This document shows positions 39,701 through 42,775 of a stretch of DNA of 64,000 bases, one piece after another. Each line of letters begins with the position of its first letter. Within the stretch, counting starts at the first letter, position 1. This DNA comes from Nilaparvata lugens. Lineage: Eukaryota; Arthropoda; Insecta; Hemiptera; Delphacidae. Under the pieces are notes generated by a model, which saw nothing but the letters and a program-made list of their open reading frames with translations, did no database searches and was not told the DNA's origin. Both the position numbers and the translations under genes were made by a program. Location of the stretch: NCBI RefSeq assembly GCF_014356525.2, contig NC_052510.1, positions 59,259,274 to 59,323,273 on the forward strand, written 5' to 3'.

Positions 39701-40137
39701 TTAGCCTTTGCACATCCTTAATCGTAATAAAACTAAATTTCTGATTTCATGATTCTTATATGAATCAACATTTATTTCATTAATCAACTAGTATTACTCT
39801 CAAATGGAATAGCTAGAATGTACTCACTTTGCAGAGCCCACAGCGCTCCATCAAAGAAGCTCTGAATGGCAAAATCAATGTCACTGAAGCACTGCTGATA
39901 GGTGGTCGACAGGGGGATGTCAGGAAACCCGGTACTGGTGTGAATGAAAGTCCTTGTGCTGTTACCCCAGAACTCAATGGCGGGAGGGATGATGACTCCT
40001 TCCAGTAGAGGATTCCCTTCGAAGGTCGGGGAGTCAGCATGAACCCTGGACGGATGGGCTGAGCTGGACATTACCATGCAAATGCATGTCGTCAATGCGA
40101 TCACAAATTGCAGGATACAGGATCGTTGCTTAACCAT
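226..40137 (-). CDS. nrf-6-like (nose resistant to fluoxetine) acyltransferase-3 family membrane protein; 5' seven exons, 3' part outside window
   Basis: Spliced as the join 40137-39828, 34020-33860, 19682-19456, 18077-17995, 14551-14352, 10676-10513, 394-226, which is 1314 nt or 438 codons with no stop. Residues 1 to about 27 are a signal peptide. Residues 83-217 are an NRF-type domain with six spaced cysteines (C83, C129, C142, C174, C179, C217) and the motifs DGALWALQMEDASSKVQSG, NIVDLGQYDECLKI and LCVPSTCS. Residues about 227-249 are a first membrane segment. From residue 288 an acyltransferase-3 domain begins: GDSLNCINGARFLS, GHRY with the family's conserved His (H309), LSVDVFF, then RYLRLTPAYALM. 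N-glycosylation sequons are at N59 and N151. Relatives are usually about 650-750 residues, so the C-terminal part lies beyond position 1. In nematodes the family is linked to lipid and drug transport. Acyl transfer at a membrane is inferred from the domain; the insect substrate is unknown. The family is expanded in insects, so the exact paralogue is not assigned. Confidence 0.93.
486..791 (+). pseudogene. LINE reverse transcriptase C-terminal fragment
   Basis: The frame opened by the ATG at 507 gives AEVLQRMRKGADLINTIKCR, then KLQYLGHIMRN, GLLQEILQGKI, GKINSKRKPGQRRISWLANL and a stop. This is the C-terminal tail found in many insect non-LTR retrotransposon ORF2 proteins (the KL-YLGHIMR and K-GPGRR-SWL-NLR pattern). 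No catalytic RT motif precedes it, so it is a 5'-truncated copy. It lies in intron 6, antisense to the host gene. Confidence 0.8.
840..1130. repeat. Dispersed repeat, two ~110-bp units
   Basis: The block TTGACCAATAAGGAGAAAG near 872 recurs about 110 bp later near 982 as TCGACCAATTAGGAGAAAG, each followed by a GGCG-rich motif. A related copy is at 12540-12640. No coding potential was seen. Confidence 0.6.
1408..2215 (-). pseudogene. 5'-truncated LINE: RT thumb/C-terminal end with AT-rich 3' tail
   Basis: The minus frame is open from about 2215 to 1541 and reads IKVLGIVVDSDISWKPHL, KETLRQVYFSLFHSLLTFGI, FWGNSSDV and QKWALRVM, then GVRSAGIRLFNTLP. This is the region after the FADD motif of Jockey/CR1-type reverse transcriptases. 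The stop is followed by about 130 bp and an AAATA-type tail at 1408-1445, as expected for a LINE 3' end. All catalytic motifs are lost to 5' truncation. Confidence 0.85.
2230..3690. other. Intron 6 sequence without recognised gene
   Basis: AT-rich. It has a fragment of the repeat with the GTCTGTACGCA end near 2289, and two near-duplicate GAGGGAATGATATCA blocks (2664 and 2709). Short ORFs here lack homology cues or coding structure. Confidence 0.6.
3690..4200. repeat. ~180-bp tandem array, about 2.7 copies
   Basis: The motif GAGAGCTATCTCCCTG recurs at about 3765, 3944 and 4126 (spacing 179 and 182 bp). Shared blocks such as CCCAAACATC and AAAACAATCTCCA lie in between. Divergence is moderate. 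The short ORF here is a by-product of the array. Confidence 0.8.
4566..4685. mobile_element. Family J fragment (TAGTGAGGTCCTCGTTAT end)
   Basis: Carries TAGTGAGGTCCTCGTTAT followed by AATGGCAGTG, the terminal repeat seen at both ends of the 6241-6782 element. Only one end is present here. Confidence 0.6.
4786..4994. mobile_element. Harbinger-like foldback MITE, 209 bp, TTA target duplication
   Basis: Long inverted termini: GGCTAGGCGCACACCAGTTA at the left, with its near complement ending AAGCC-side at the right (TAACTGGTGTGCGCTTAGCC). The arms continue through GTCAAGACAAGAC and GTCTTGTCTTGAC. A TTA lies directly outside each end (783-785 and 995-997). A 3-bp TWA duplication and GG-starting ends fit PIF/Harbinger. 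No transposase is encoded. Confidence 0.8.
5145..6141 (-). mobile_element. Family F element (TG/CA-bearing), minus copy
   Basis: Begins with AATCTGGTGTGG and ACTCACACAACTTTCCTTGC, and ends with GGGCAAGGAAAGTAAT, the reverse of the copies at 9511 and 57276. It holds a short CA tract at 5886-5915. A segment of about 91 bp around GAAATTGGGGTACC is duplicated in tandem (5952 and 6043). The ORFs inside it have no protein support. Confidence 0.75.
6241..6782. mobile_element. Family J MITE with inverted ends
   Basis: Left end CTATAGTGAGGTCCACGTT, right end AACGAGGACCTCACTATAT, both leading into a TAATGGCAGTG-type block. The interior includes a family E repeat at about 6475-6615, so it is nested or composite. 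No coding sequence. Confidence 0.7.
6475..6615 (+). repeat. Family E short repeat
   Basis: Contains ATGGTGTAATAACCGAAACC and GTCTTTCTAATTATCAATAA, then GACAATTTCTCAGTCTTTTT. Other copies are at 26408, 26720, 39584, 54190 and 54755. It is probably a LINE or SINE 3' tail; its origin is not settled. Confidence 0.65.
6890..7435. repeat. CTCA-rich and GA-rich low-complexity tract
   Basis: 6890-7040 is rich in CTCACTCA units; 7300-7430 is a long purine (GAGA) tract on the plus strand. The two overlapping serine/leucine-rich minus ORFs here are a product of the composition. Long purine runs of this kind can form triplex (H-DNA) structures. Confidence 0.75.
7640..8470. other. Intron 6, unassigned; LINE-like 3' tail in second half
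   Basis: Near 7945 there is AACAGGCATTCGCCCAAAAC, a phrase also seen with variation near 11848 and 42694. This suggests LINE 3' untranslated remnants. The end at about 8445-8480 has TTTTATTCTATTCTAT-type sequence. The small ORFs were not supported. Confidence 0.45.
8612..9315 (+). mobile_element. LINE 3' UTR remnant split by a GC-rich insert
   Basis: 8612-8720 (CTCACCGGCGGGCAAAGATT and the following TTTTGCTGG) matches the block at 51665-51715. 9205-9315 ends in AATTTGATTTGATTTGAT, a common LINE tail also seen at 10395. The two parts are separated by the element at 8721-9206. Confidence 0.55.
8721..9206. mobile_element. GC-rich CCGG-motif MITE (family H), possible TTAA duplication
   Basis: Ends are GGTGCGTAC (left) and GTACGCAGC (right), each flanked outside by TTAA. 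The interior at 8860-9065 is far more GC-rich than anything else in the window and repeats motifs such as CCGGACGGCGAA and TTTCGCCGG in both orientations. The ORFs on both strands are shadows of this repetition. TTAA duplications are typical of piggyBac/Kolobok-type elements, but two matching tetramers in AT-rich DNA is modest evidence. Confidence 0.6.
9511..10386 (+). mobile_element. Family F element, plus copy
   Basis: Starts ATTACTTTCCTTGCCCTATT and ends with GGCAAGGAAAGTTGTGTGAG and GCGCCACACCAG. CTTTCCTTGCC near the start and GGCAAGGAAAG near the end are exact inverted matches. A 38-bp hairpin sits at the left end (CTTTCCTTGCC...GGTAAGGAGAG). A TG microsatellite fills 9653-9728. It is about 80-90% like the copy at 57276 by eye. 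Confidence 0.8.
9653..9728. repeat. (TG)n microsatellite within family F
   Basis: Almost pure TG dinucleotides with a few interruptions. The minus-strand His/Thr-rich ORF over it is not a gene. Confidence 0.95.
10513..10676 (-). CDS. nrf-6-like exon 6 (acyltransferase-3 domain)
   Basis: 164 nt, phase 0 in and phase 2 out. The acceptor is GGTTTCAG above 10676; the donor is GTGAGT from 10512. It encodes NATLSVDVFFLIGGLLNAY, the second diagnostic block and a membrane segment, and finishes with YIHRYL plus the first two bases of the Arg codon completed by exon 7. Confidence 0.95.
10725..12170. other. Intron 5, no recognised gene
   Basis: Short palindromic patches: TACTTCAGACTTGG near 10726 pairs with CCAAGTCTGAAGTA near 10972, giving a ~260-bp unit (10720-10985) with inverted ends, probably a MITE. 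A LINE tail-like phrase (GGAACAACAGGCTTGGCCC) lies near 11846. Otherwise AT-rich and featureless. Confidence 0.5.
12180..12460 (+). mobile_element. LINE-like 3' tail ending in (TTC)n
   Basis: TTTCGGACTATGTGTTATCT and TTTGGGAGAGGAATAGCAC lead into GATAATAATAG and a long TTC run. The same phrase recurs at 12695-12830 (again ending in TTC) and 21875-21985, so TTC is the element's own tail and not an independent microsatellite. Confidence 0.65.
12355..12445. repeat. (TTC)n microsatellite
   Basis: About 90 bp of TTC triplets with a few TTTTTC interruptions, lying directly after a repeated 3' end. Confidence 0.95.
12695..12830 (+). mobile_element. Second copy of the TTC-tailed 3' end
   Basis: AATAGCACAGGGTTACCTTA, CCCTATTATTTTGATAATG and AATGATAATGATAG are followed by TTCTTCTTCTCCTCCTTC. 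It sits only about 500 bp from the first copy. Confidence 0.6.
13060..13715 (-). mobile_element. Non-autonomous Helitron (family B), copy 1
   Basis: Read on the minus strand it starts TCTATATATATAAAAGCGAA after a host A and ends GACGGCTAG before a host T, matching the Helitron rule A|TC...CTAG|T. The 3' end has a hairpin AGCC-TGAC-GGCT. The last ~215 bp (13060-13275) form a near-perfect palindrome, because GCGAGCGAAGCGAGCCTGAC occurs at both sides in opposite orientation. A GAGT tetranucleotide run lies near the 5' end. No Rep/helicase ORF. Confidence 0.8.
13731..14245 (-). mobile_element. Helitron family B, copy 2, head-to-tail with copy 1
   Basis: Same internal sequence as copy 1, but it lacks half of the 3' palindrome. 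Both copies are followed on the plus strand by the same short flank (TTATCAAGTTTTTCGCC and TTATCATGTTTTTCACC). This points to a tandem duplication that included the flank. The terminal TC here is degraded to TT. Confidence 0.75.
14352..14551 (-). CDS. nrf-6-like exon 5 (start of acyltransferase-3 domain)
   Basis: 200 nt, phase 1 in and phase 0 out. The acceptor is TATAACAG above 14551; the donor is GTGAGT from 14351. It encodes SFVHIFSAWRN (the usual F-S-x-x-N block), GDSLNCINGARFLSIGWVAL and GHRY. The His of GHRY (H309) matches the invariant His of the acyltransferase-3 fold. The exon ends LLILPK. Confidence 0.95.
14585..15095. repeat. Repeated AATTTCCATCTAGCTGT block, about three units
   Basis: The phrase TTTCCATCTAGCTGTAATCC with CAATATTTGCAGTAGCAG recurs near 14616, 14734 and 14900. 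The last unit continues with TTATCGAGACAAACCAAG. A copy of this last unit is at 16610-16880, and a reverse-orientation copy is at 63870-63930. Confidence 0.75.
15096..16605. other. ~1.5-kb segment between two direct repeats; nature unknown
   Basis: It starts AGTCCAGTCAAATGG, resembling the left end of the 60959 palindrome. It contains phrases such as TCTCGAAAACG and many short inverted patches (AATATACGAGACTGTGG near 16262 and ATTCAAAGTTGCGTATTTTG near 16311). No ORF is believable. It may be an old mobile element or part of a duplicated block. Confidence 0.45.
16610..16880. repeat. Direct copy of the 14885-15080 block
   Basis: GAATTTCCATCTATCTGTTAA through TTATCGAGACAAACCAAG and GAGGCTGCTTGACAAG match the left block in the same orientation, with a ~45-bp internal duplication (AGTGATTTACAGCATTC repeated). 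Confidence 0.75.
17075..17910. other. Intron 4, no recognised gene
   Basis: 17040-17098 has a TTTTTGACGATTTCTCAAGTC phrase related to families near 23520. 17330-17480 is somewhat GC-richer with GATTGGTCGAGGC-type sequence related to the 840-1130 repeat. No exon between exons 5 and 4 was found or needed. Confidence 0.5.
17995..18077 (-). CDS. nrf-6-like exon 4 (first transmembrane segment)
   Basis: 83 nt, phase 2 in and phase 1 out. The acceptor is TTTTCCAG; the donor is GTAAGT from 17994. It encodes ILCASLFSLTIVCGVIDWYL, a membrane segment continuous with the end of exon 3, followed by TRTYDRV. This exon is too short to stand out as an ORF. It was accepted because both splice sites and both phases fit its neighbours. 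Confidence 0.92.
18290..18554. mobile_element. Family G MITE, copy 1, with 7-bp target duplication TCAATAC
   Basis: 265 bp. It starts CATAGAGAAACAATGGCGTA and ends GCTATTGTTTCTCTGTG. The inverted arms run about 80 bp, through GTAGATATCCCATGG and TTTTACTGTTATCTC-type sequence. TCAATAC lies exactly outside both ends (18283-18289 and 18555-18561). Non-coding, in intron 3 between exons 4 and 3. Confidence 0.9.
18680..18835. mobile_element. Family C hairpin MITE, diverged copy
   Basis: Left ACGTTTACACAAGAGCTGTC and right GACAACTCTGGTGTAAACGT are inverted matches, the ends typical of family C (for example 51091-51280). Confidence 0.6.
19006..19270. mobile_element. Family G MITE, copy 2, with 7-bp target duplication GTCTTAT
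   Basis: 265 bp with the same ends as copy 1 (CATAGAGAAACAATAGCGTA and TATGCTATTGTTTCTCTATG). GTCTTAT flanks both sides (18999-19005 and 19271-19277). Confidence 0.92.
19456..19682 (-). CDS. nrf-6-like exon 3 (end of NRF domain)
   Basis: 227 nt, phase 0 in and phase 2 out. The acceptor is TTTTTTCAG above 19682; the donor is GTAAGT from 19455. It encodes LPQDLLNGEF, then LCVPSTCSAEAVEQV (the LC-PS-CS signature of the domain), then DEDCHQKQ, and ends in the hydrophobic SLSVIIV that begins the first membrane segment. Intron 2 upstream of it is about 14.2 kb. Confidence 0.95.
19870..20294 (-). mobile_element. Family A element, internally deleted copy
   Basis: Plus strand reads CTAGTAGTTTTGTGAACAGT then AGACCTCACGCAGTATTC at the left, and GTCGACTTGAATCTTAGACC then TCACTTCGCTTGGTCAA at the right. 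It lacks the central hairpin found in the 0.9-kb copies. Confidence 0.8.
20695..21608 (-). mobile_element. Helitron family B, copy 3, with duplicated 5' end
   Basis: Main element 20695-21396 (minus): the 5' TC at 21396 follows a host A, and the 3' CTAG at 20695 precedes a host T. The terminal palindrome is present (20695-20915). The 5' ~220 bp (21173-21396) is repeated once more in tandem as 21398-21608, including the GAGT run and the TATATATATAGA end. Inverted copies of AACAATATTGAAACTTGAAG flank the unit at about 20614 and 21616. Confidence 0.8.
21875..21985 (+). mobile_element. LINE-like 3' end, third copy
   Basis: ACTATGCGTTATCTAAATTT and GGGAGAGGAATTGCACAAGG match the 12180 and 12695 copies. 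No TTC tail here. Confidence 0.6.
22006..22377. mobile_element. Foldback MITE with GTGTCCCACCAAGG ends
   Basis: Left GTGTCCCACCAAGGTTGT and right ACAACCTTGGTGGGACAC are exact inverted repeats. The arms continue for well over 100 bp (AAAAAGGTTCAGTAAAC against GTTTACAAAACCTTTTT, and TCGAAAAATC blocks). Confidence 0.85.
22425..22645. repeat. ~113-bp direct repeat, two copies plus a distant third
   Basis: AGACAGCATTCAATTTTCCA and GAAATTTGAATTTAATCACA blocks recur 113 bp apart. A third unit lies at 20495-20600, on the far side of the Helitron at 20695. The Helitron and the 22006 foldback may therefore have inserted into a once continuous array. Confidence 0.65.
22650..23330. other. Intron 2, no recognised feature
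   Basis: Moderately AT-rich. The phrase CTAAATTCA repeats a few times around 23185-23250. No exon signature. Confidence 0.5.
23340..23560. mobile_element. Foldback repeat with CATGCTCCTGTAAAAT motif
   Basis: AAATAAAAATTAATATTTTACAGG in the left half pairs with CTCCTGTAAAATATC and the following bases on the right. Outer TTGAAATGTTGTCAAAAATC pairs with TTGACAATATTTCAAGTC. It is probably made from two opposed LINE or SINE tails. Confidence 0.65.
23565..24990. other. Intron 2, no recognised gene
   Basis: A small inverted pair around GGGGTGTTAGACACCCC (24470-24487), and a related GGGGTGTGAAACACCCC at 24639-24655, are 17-bp mini-hairpins about 170 bp apart. Both look like ends of one short element. 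Nothing else was recognised. Confidence 0.5.
25240..25730. repeat. ~93-bp tandem array, about five copies
   Basis: The block TTGAACTGACAG-like with TCCTCATAAACAA and CTGACAGTCTGAGAGGAATC recurs near 25249, 25341, 25459, 25552 and 25646. Spacings are 92, 118, 93 and 94 bp. The longer step contains an extra copy of AAAAGGATTACTCAAACCC also found at 25204. Confidence 0.8.
25746..25880. repeat. ~41-bp tandem array, three copies
   Basis: AGGCCTTTGATTTTGGAGG followed by GACACAATCTGTTCA recurs three times with small changes. The ORF across it follows the repeat period and is not taken as a gene. Confidence 0.8.
25880..26060. other. Balanced-composition unique stretch in intron 2
   Basis: Unlike its AT-rich surroundings this ~180-bp stretch has near-even base use and no visible repetition (for example GCTGGGGCGGTGACCGGGAG and CAAACTAATTGACTTG). 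It could be a conserved regulatory element. There is no direct evidence of function. Confidence 0.3.
26408..26515 (+). repeat. Family E short repeat
   Basis: AGTTTATCAGAGATCGACAA, GGTGTAACAACCGAAACCGG and GACAATTTCTTAGTC are in the usual order. Confidence 0.65.
26720..26925 (-). repeat. Family E repeat, reverse copy with foldback end
   Basis: AAAGACTGAGAAATTGTC through GGTTTCGGTTATTACACC to AATCTCTGATAAAC, then a reversed partial copy (GACAATTTCTCAGTC) and the flank TCAACTTCTCAACTACAC shared in reverse with 6485-6510. Confidence 0.65.
26930..27945. other. Intron 2, no recognised gene
   Basis: TACATTCTAGAGAATTGT occurs twice near 26990-27055. Otherwise plain AT-rich sequence. Confidence 0.5.
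27948..28780 (-). mobile_element. Family A-related element with a different interior
   Basis: The left end CTAGCAGTTCTATGAACAGT and the right block (ATGTATACGTCGACGCG, GTCGACTTGAATGTTGGAC, TTTGCTCGGTCAA) are family A. The section 27990-28140 (CGTGACGTGTCGTCCCGGAA and GTGTGAGCGCTGTTATCAGG) is instead shared with 59175-59385. A TAGTATATAGTATATAG hairpin lies at 28168-28219. It may be one variant element or two abutting fragments. Confidence 0.6.
28800..29640. other. Intron 2, no recognised gene
   Basis: 29220-29300 contains a GC-richer GGTGAACGTCTGCTATTGGC-type phrase related to 26320-26400 and 54100-54150. These look like remnants of the same dispersed LINE or SINE (the family E upstream region). 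Confidence 0.45.
29641..29906 (+). mobile_element. Family A element, left part (interrupted by LINE)
   Basis: GACCGAACGAAGTGTGGTCT, GATTCAAGTCGACGGTTTGG and the CTTCATACGCCAAT end of the left module. Homology stops at about TTTGTAT 29906 and resumes at 33176 with GTATAAGGTCTATAG. Confidence 0.8.
29907..33175 (+). pseudogene. Jockey/CR1-type LINE, near full ORF2, broken by frameshifts and stops
   Basis: An ORF1-like end at about 29917-30140 (FKIGVPSSLLSEVYDSDFWP). Then an apurinic endonuclease at about 30140-30780: SEHHL with the catalytic Glu, GGTAVYL, YRSPNG, GGDVNIHL, PTRGDNCLD and ADHDAV with the catalytic His. Reverse transcriptase follows at about 31660-32330: YRPISIIPALAKIFE, ADLSKAFECVPHDIL, GVPQGSVIGPLLFL and FADDTT, then the thumb and C-terminal region (TLDSRLTWGSHTN, YGLQMWGHAP) to 32911. 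Breaks are one frameshift near 30700, in-frame stops at 31522 (TGA) and 32086 (TAA), and another frameshift between about 32330 and 32400. The 3' end carries AGTATGAAGT-type repeats at 33147-33175. It cannot move by itself. It is antisense to the host gene. Confidence 0.9.
33176..33798 (+). mobile_element. Family A element, right part
   Basis: Contains the family C hairpin at 33225-33412, TTTGCAGTCATGGTATTATT, the TGGAATACAAATTCAAACGT block and the end GCGTGAGGTCTACTGTTCAC then AGAACTACTAG before a T. It ends 61 bp from exon 2 of the host gene. Confidence 0.85.
33860..34020 (-). CDS. nrf-6-like exon 2 (NRF domain core)
   Basis: 161 nt, phase 1 in and phase 0 out. The acceptor is TTTTCCAG just above 34020 and the donor is GTGAGT from 33859. 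The split codon A|TG gives Met104. Encoded motifs are SGILEGNIVDLGQYDECLKI and KGQHC, both characteristic of the NRF domain. A family A mobile element ends only 61 bp away, at 33798, on the downstream (donor) side, so this exon is almost in contact with a transposon. Confidence 0.95.
34030..36175. other. Intron 1, no recognised gene
   Basis: AT-rich. CAATTAAATATTTAATAAA and ATTTGATCAAAAAATTACCT phrases repeat near 35090-35200. The ORFs in this stretch have no coding character. Confidence 0.55.
36180..36650. repeat. ~172-bp tandem array, three copies
   Basis: GTCAAGTTATGTCAGAGTTAC at 36216, 36388 and 36561 (spacing 172 and 173). Shared CTTATCTCTGAGATTAC and AGGGTG-CTATTCTGG blocks lie in between. 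A further partial unit (GGGTGGCTGTTCGAGCCAGT) lies at 36825 after an inserted LINE tail. Confidence 0.85.
36650..36825 (+). mobile_element. LINE-like 3' tail inserted in the 172-bp array
   Basis: TTCACTGACCTCCTACTTGC to GTCAAAATAAAAAAATG and ATTTCATTTGATTTGA. It separates the third full unit from a partial fourth. Confidence 0.55.
37203..37985. mobile_element. Long foldback, ~780 bp, arms ~350 bp
   Basis: The left arm CCTATTATAAGCGAGCAATT, GGATCTCGAAAGCGG, GAAATTTGGAACATAGTA and GCACTAGGTCTCATCCTTG is mirrored on the right as CAAGGATGAGACCTAGTGC, TACTATGTTCCAAATTTCG and TCGAGATCCGTT. The centre is near 37600. A TATCGGGGCACCGAGCTTCG motif at 37599 recurs inverted at about 38000-38020. No ORF of weight. 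Confidence 0.85.
38031..38213. mobile_element. Family H MITE, ~183 bp
   Basis: Ends AAGGTGCGTACTGA and GTCTGTACGCACCTT are inverted repeats. The interior has CATCAGCTGATGC and CATCAGCTGATGG, which also pair. A related fragment is at 1295-1400 (CACGAACGCATTTCACG). Confidence 0.75.
38350..38995. repeat. ~171-bp tandem array, four copies
   Basis: CCCAGAAAACACCCTTCAG at 38383, 38554, 38725 and 38897 (spacing 171, 171, 172). It is followed in each by TTTGGTTAGTCTGTCTATGA and AAGGATTTC. The copies are close to identical by eye. Confidence 0.9.
38993..39722. mobile_element. Family D foldback element carrying a family E insert
   Basis: Left TTAAGGCTGTGCAAAGGCTG, right CCTTTGCACATCCTTAA. The arms pair along ~300 bp (ATCAAGCTATCAAAATGGAA against TTCATTTTGATAGCTTGAT; GGGACAGAACATTTCAAAT against ATTTTGAAATGTTCTATCCC). 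A family E copy interrupts the right arm at 39584-39692. The same core forms the centre of the 45909-47558 palindrome. Confidence 0.85.
39828..40137 (-). CDS. nrf-6-like exon 1 (start codon, signal peptide, start of NRF domain)
   Basis: Codons 1-103 plus one base (phase 1). The ATG at 40137-40135 has a strong start context (CCAACC before ATGG). An in-frame ATG 39 nt upstream (40176) would add MLVSHNLDSFKPT ahead of the hydrophobic stretch and looks less good as a signal peptide. Residues 9-24 are hydrophobic (LQFVIALTTCICMVMS) with a plausible cleavage after SSSA. The donor is GTGAGTA at 39827 reading down. The end of the exon, DGALWALQ, is the classic first block of the NRF domain. The transcription start and any 5' UTR intron could not be placed. 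Confidence 0.92.
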
Positions 40138-40239
40138 GGTTGGTTTGAAACTGTCAAGGTTGTGGGATACTAGCATCCGGGTACATTACACTTGAACACC
40201 TGAGTGCATCACTTCAAAACCCTTAGCTACACACTCTCA

Positions 40240-40880
40240 GTGAATCATCTACCATGTTTCATCAAATTTAACTCACAGAAGTTGAGAAAATATGGTGACT
40301 TCAAACACGAGGACTCACAGAGCTCAATGATTCAAATCATAAACCATGTTCAATCAAATTTAACTCACAGAAGTTGGAAAAATATGATGATTCCAAACAC
40401 GTAGGCTCACAGACTTCAATGATTCAAATCATTGATCATGTTTCATCAAATTTAACTCACAGAATTTGAAAAAATATGGTAATCTCAAACAGGGAAGACT
40501 CACAGAATTCGATGATACCCTGAATCATTAACCATGTCCCATCAAGTTTTACTCAGAATTTACAAAAATATGGTGACTTCGAACACGGAAAGTCACAGAG
40601 CTCAATTATTCAAATCATTAACCATGTTCCATCAGATTTAACTTACAGAATTTGAAAAAAATGGTAATCTCAAACAGGGAAAGTCACAGAATTCGATGAT
40701 TCAAATCATTAGCCATGTTCAATCAAATTTAACTCACAGAATTTAGAAAAATATGGTGAACTCAAACACGGAAAGTCACAGAATTTGATGATCCAAATCA
40801 TTAACCATGTTTCATCTTGTTTTACTCAAAATATGTTTCTGAACACTAAAGACTCACAGAAATCAATAATATCCAAAATC
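40240..40880. repeat. ~92-bp tandem array, about seven copies, directly upstream of the nrf-6-like start
   Basis: ACCATGTTCAATCAAATTTA-type units start at about 40251, 40343, 40435, 40531, 40621, 40712 and 40804 (spacing 92, 92, 96, 90, 91, 92). Each continues with AACTCACAGAA, AAAATATGGTGA and GACTCACAGA. The array begins ~110 bp from the start codon, so it may overlap the promoter or 5' UTR. Confidence 0.9.
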
Positions 40881-41260
40881 AACTCAACAATTACATAAAA
40901 CATAAGTATGTCTAGTATGTCATAACTCAGGCTAACACACTGTACGAACACTGCGATGTGCAAACAAATAATGGTTCACTTGTAGTCACTAACTGAACAA
41001 TTTTCCCTGCCTTGTTTATCTAATCTGAAAAATTTGAGAGTGTGAGCGAGTGTGAGTTGAGCACTTCAGGTTCTTCGCTCTCACACACTCTCTTCTCTCT
41101 CTTTCTCCTATGGAAAGCACGTAGAAGCAATCAGAATTCAGAACAATTGATGCGACTTTCAATAAATTGTAGAATTTCGCATGAAGAGAGATAACGTGGA
41201 GTTGTCTCACTGAGAGAAATAGAAACGGTGAGTCTCACAAAAAAGTGGAATGCTTCGAAT
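40880..41260. other. Upstream flank, CT/GA-rich patch
   Basis: 41030-41105 has GAGAGTGTGAGCGAGTGTGAG-like sequence and CTCTCACACACTCTCTTC, which are mutually inverted. A stray unit of the 116-bp repeat (GTTCACTTGTAGTCACTAAC) lies at 40973. The promoter might lie here, but no TATA or initiator was convincing. Confidence 0.4.
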
Positions 41261-41690
41261 ATCGACTCATCGTTTACTGACTAATCGATGCTTTTAACCA
41301 AGTTTGAATTGAATCAATTAATTGAGGTTCACTTGTCACTAACTAAACAATTCTCTGTGAGATGAGATTAGAAGATTGACTCATTGTTTTCTGACTAACC
41401 GATGATTTTAATAAAGTTTGAATATTATATTAATTAATTAACGTTCACTTGTCACTAACTAAACAATTCTCTGTGAGATGAAATTTGAATATTGACTCAT
41501 TGTTTACTAACTCACCGATGATTTTACCAAAGTTTGAATTATATTAATTGATTAATGGTTCACTTGTCACTATATAACTGAATAATTTTCCGTGAAATAA
41601 GATTCGAATATTGACTGATTGTTTACTGACTAACCAATGGTTTTAACAAAGTTTGAATTATATGTGATTCACTCCTATCTAAGTTGGAGG
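41260..41690. repeat. ~116-bp tandem array, four copies
   Basis: GACTCATTGTTTACTGACTAA-type starts at 41264, 41378, 41494 and 41613 (spacing 114, 116, 119), with GTTCACTTGTCACTAACTAA and CAATTCTCTGTGAGATG in each unit. Confidence 0.85.
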
Positions 41691-42265
41691 ATGGGCTGTT
41701 AGTTTGTGGTTAAGTGTTGTTCATTTCTCCAAATACGGTGCGATTTCTTTTGGATTTTGATACCTTCCTGGAACAGAACACAAAAGGAATTTGTTAGGAA
41801 ATATATGATTCATTGGATATAAATTAAATGTAATATATTGATCTAGCATATATTGTCTATTATATATTATCTATTATATATCTATAATATATTGATTCAT
41901 TAATATTCATTTATTCATTCATTTATTAATTTACTCATTTACAGAATAAACATCAATGCAGTTCAGCTTCCTCACAAACAGAAACTCATGATCTTATCAT
42001 TTCTCAATTTCAATTTCAATTTATCTCTATAAAACCAATTACGTCATCTATTTAAATTACTATTATCATTTCATCAGTGAGTTCTTCATAAGGAAATATC
42101 TCTCCTATTAGTACTTTCATTTCAAGTAGTGGGTGAAGTTTCATCATCTATAACCTTATAAATTCTGCTCCAATTTCTTATTGTATCAATTGTTATACAT
42201 CTTCGACTCTATTTTATTGGAAAATGGATTCTTGGGCGATTCACAAGTAGCTAGAAATCGATGTA

Positions 42266-42541
42266 TCTATATAATATAGAAAGGAGATAAGAGAATCGTC
42301 CTATACATGCACGAGATAGGACATATACACGAATGACGCATCATCACGGTCGTCTGAACTAATGGACTGATTAACTTGAAATTTTGCATATTTCAATTTC
42401 AATTGATAGATTCTAATATACAGCTTCTAATTCTATCTAGCGTGGTTACAGGCCTATTTTTCTTCAAGATTTCAGTACGTCAAGTTATCAGTTTGTCAAA
42501 GTTTTGAAGTGGACCCTTGCGGAGCACGGGTTACGTGCTAG
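42266..42541 (+). mobile_element. Small non-autonomous Helitron, 276 bp
   Basis: 5' TCTATATAATATAG after a host A; 3' end GTTACGTGCTAG before a host T. A strong terminal hairpin AGCACG-GGTTA-CGTGCT lies at 42523-42539. No ORF. This is a textbook Helitron end. Confidence 0.8.
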
Positions 42542-42654
42542 TTATAAATACATTGAGGTTTTGAACCTTTTCGATAACACTAAATTCACTGAGTCTAAAC
42601 TGAAAGTTTACTAAAATTCACTGAAGTAAAAAGTGAAATCCAACCTCATTCTTT

Positions 42655-42775
42655 TTGAAACTTTTATTTGTAAAAATCTGGTAGAAGACAGTTTTGGGCT
42701 ATGCCTGTTGTCTTCTCCCAATCATATTTTAATTATGATTTGTGATTGTGAATAAAATAGATAAATAGATATACA
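42655..42775 (+). mobile_element. LINE-like 3' end
   Basis: TTTTGGGCTATGCCTGTTGT followed by GTGAATAAAATAGATAAATAG. The phrase is related to 7945 and 11848. Confidence 0.45.

Noticed and set aside
40135..40176. Using the upstream in-frame ATG at 40176 as the start
   Set aside because: The ATG at 40137 has a better context and puts the hydrophobic core at the usual distance for a signal peptide; not excluded without transcript ends.
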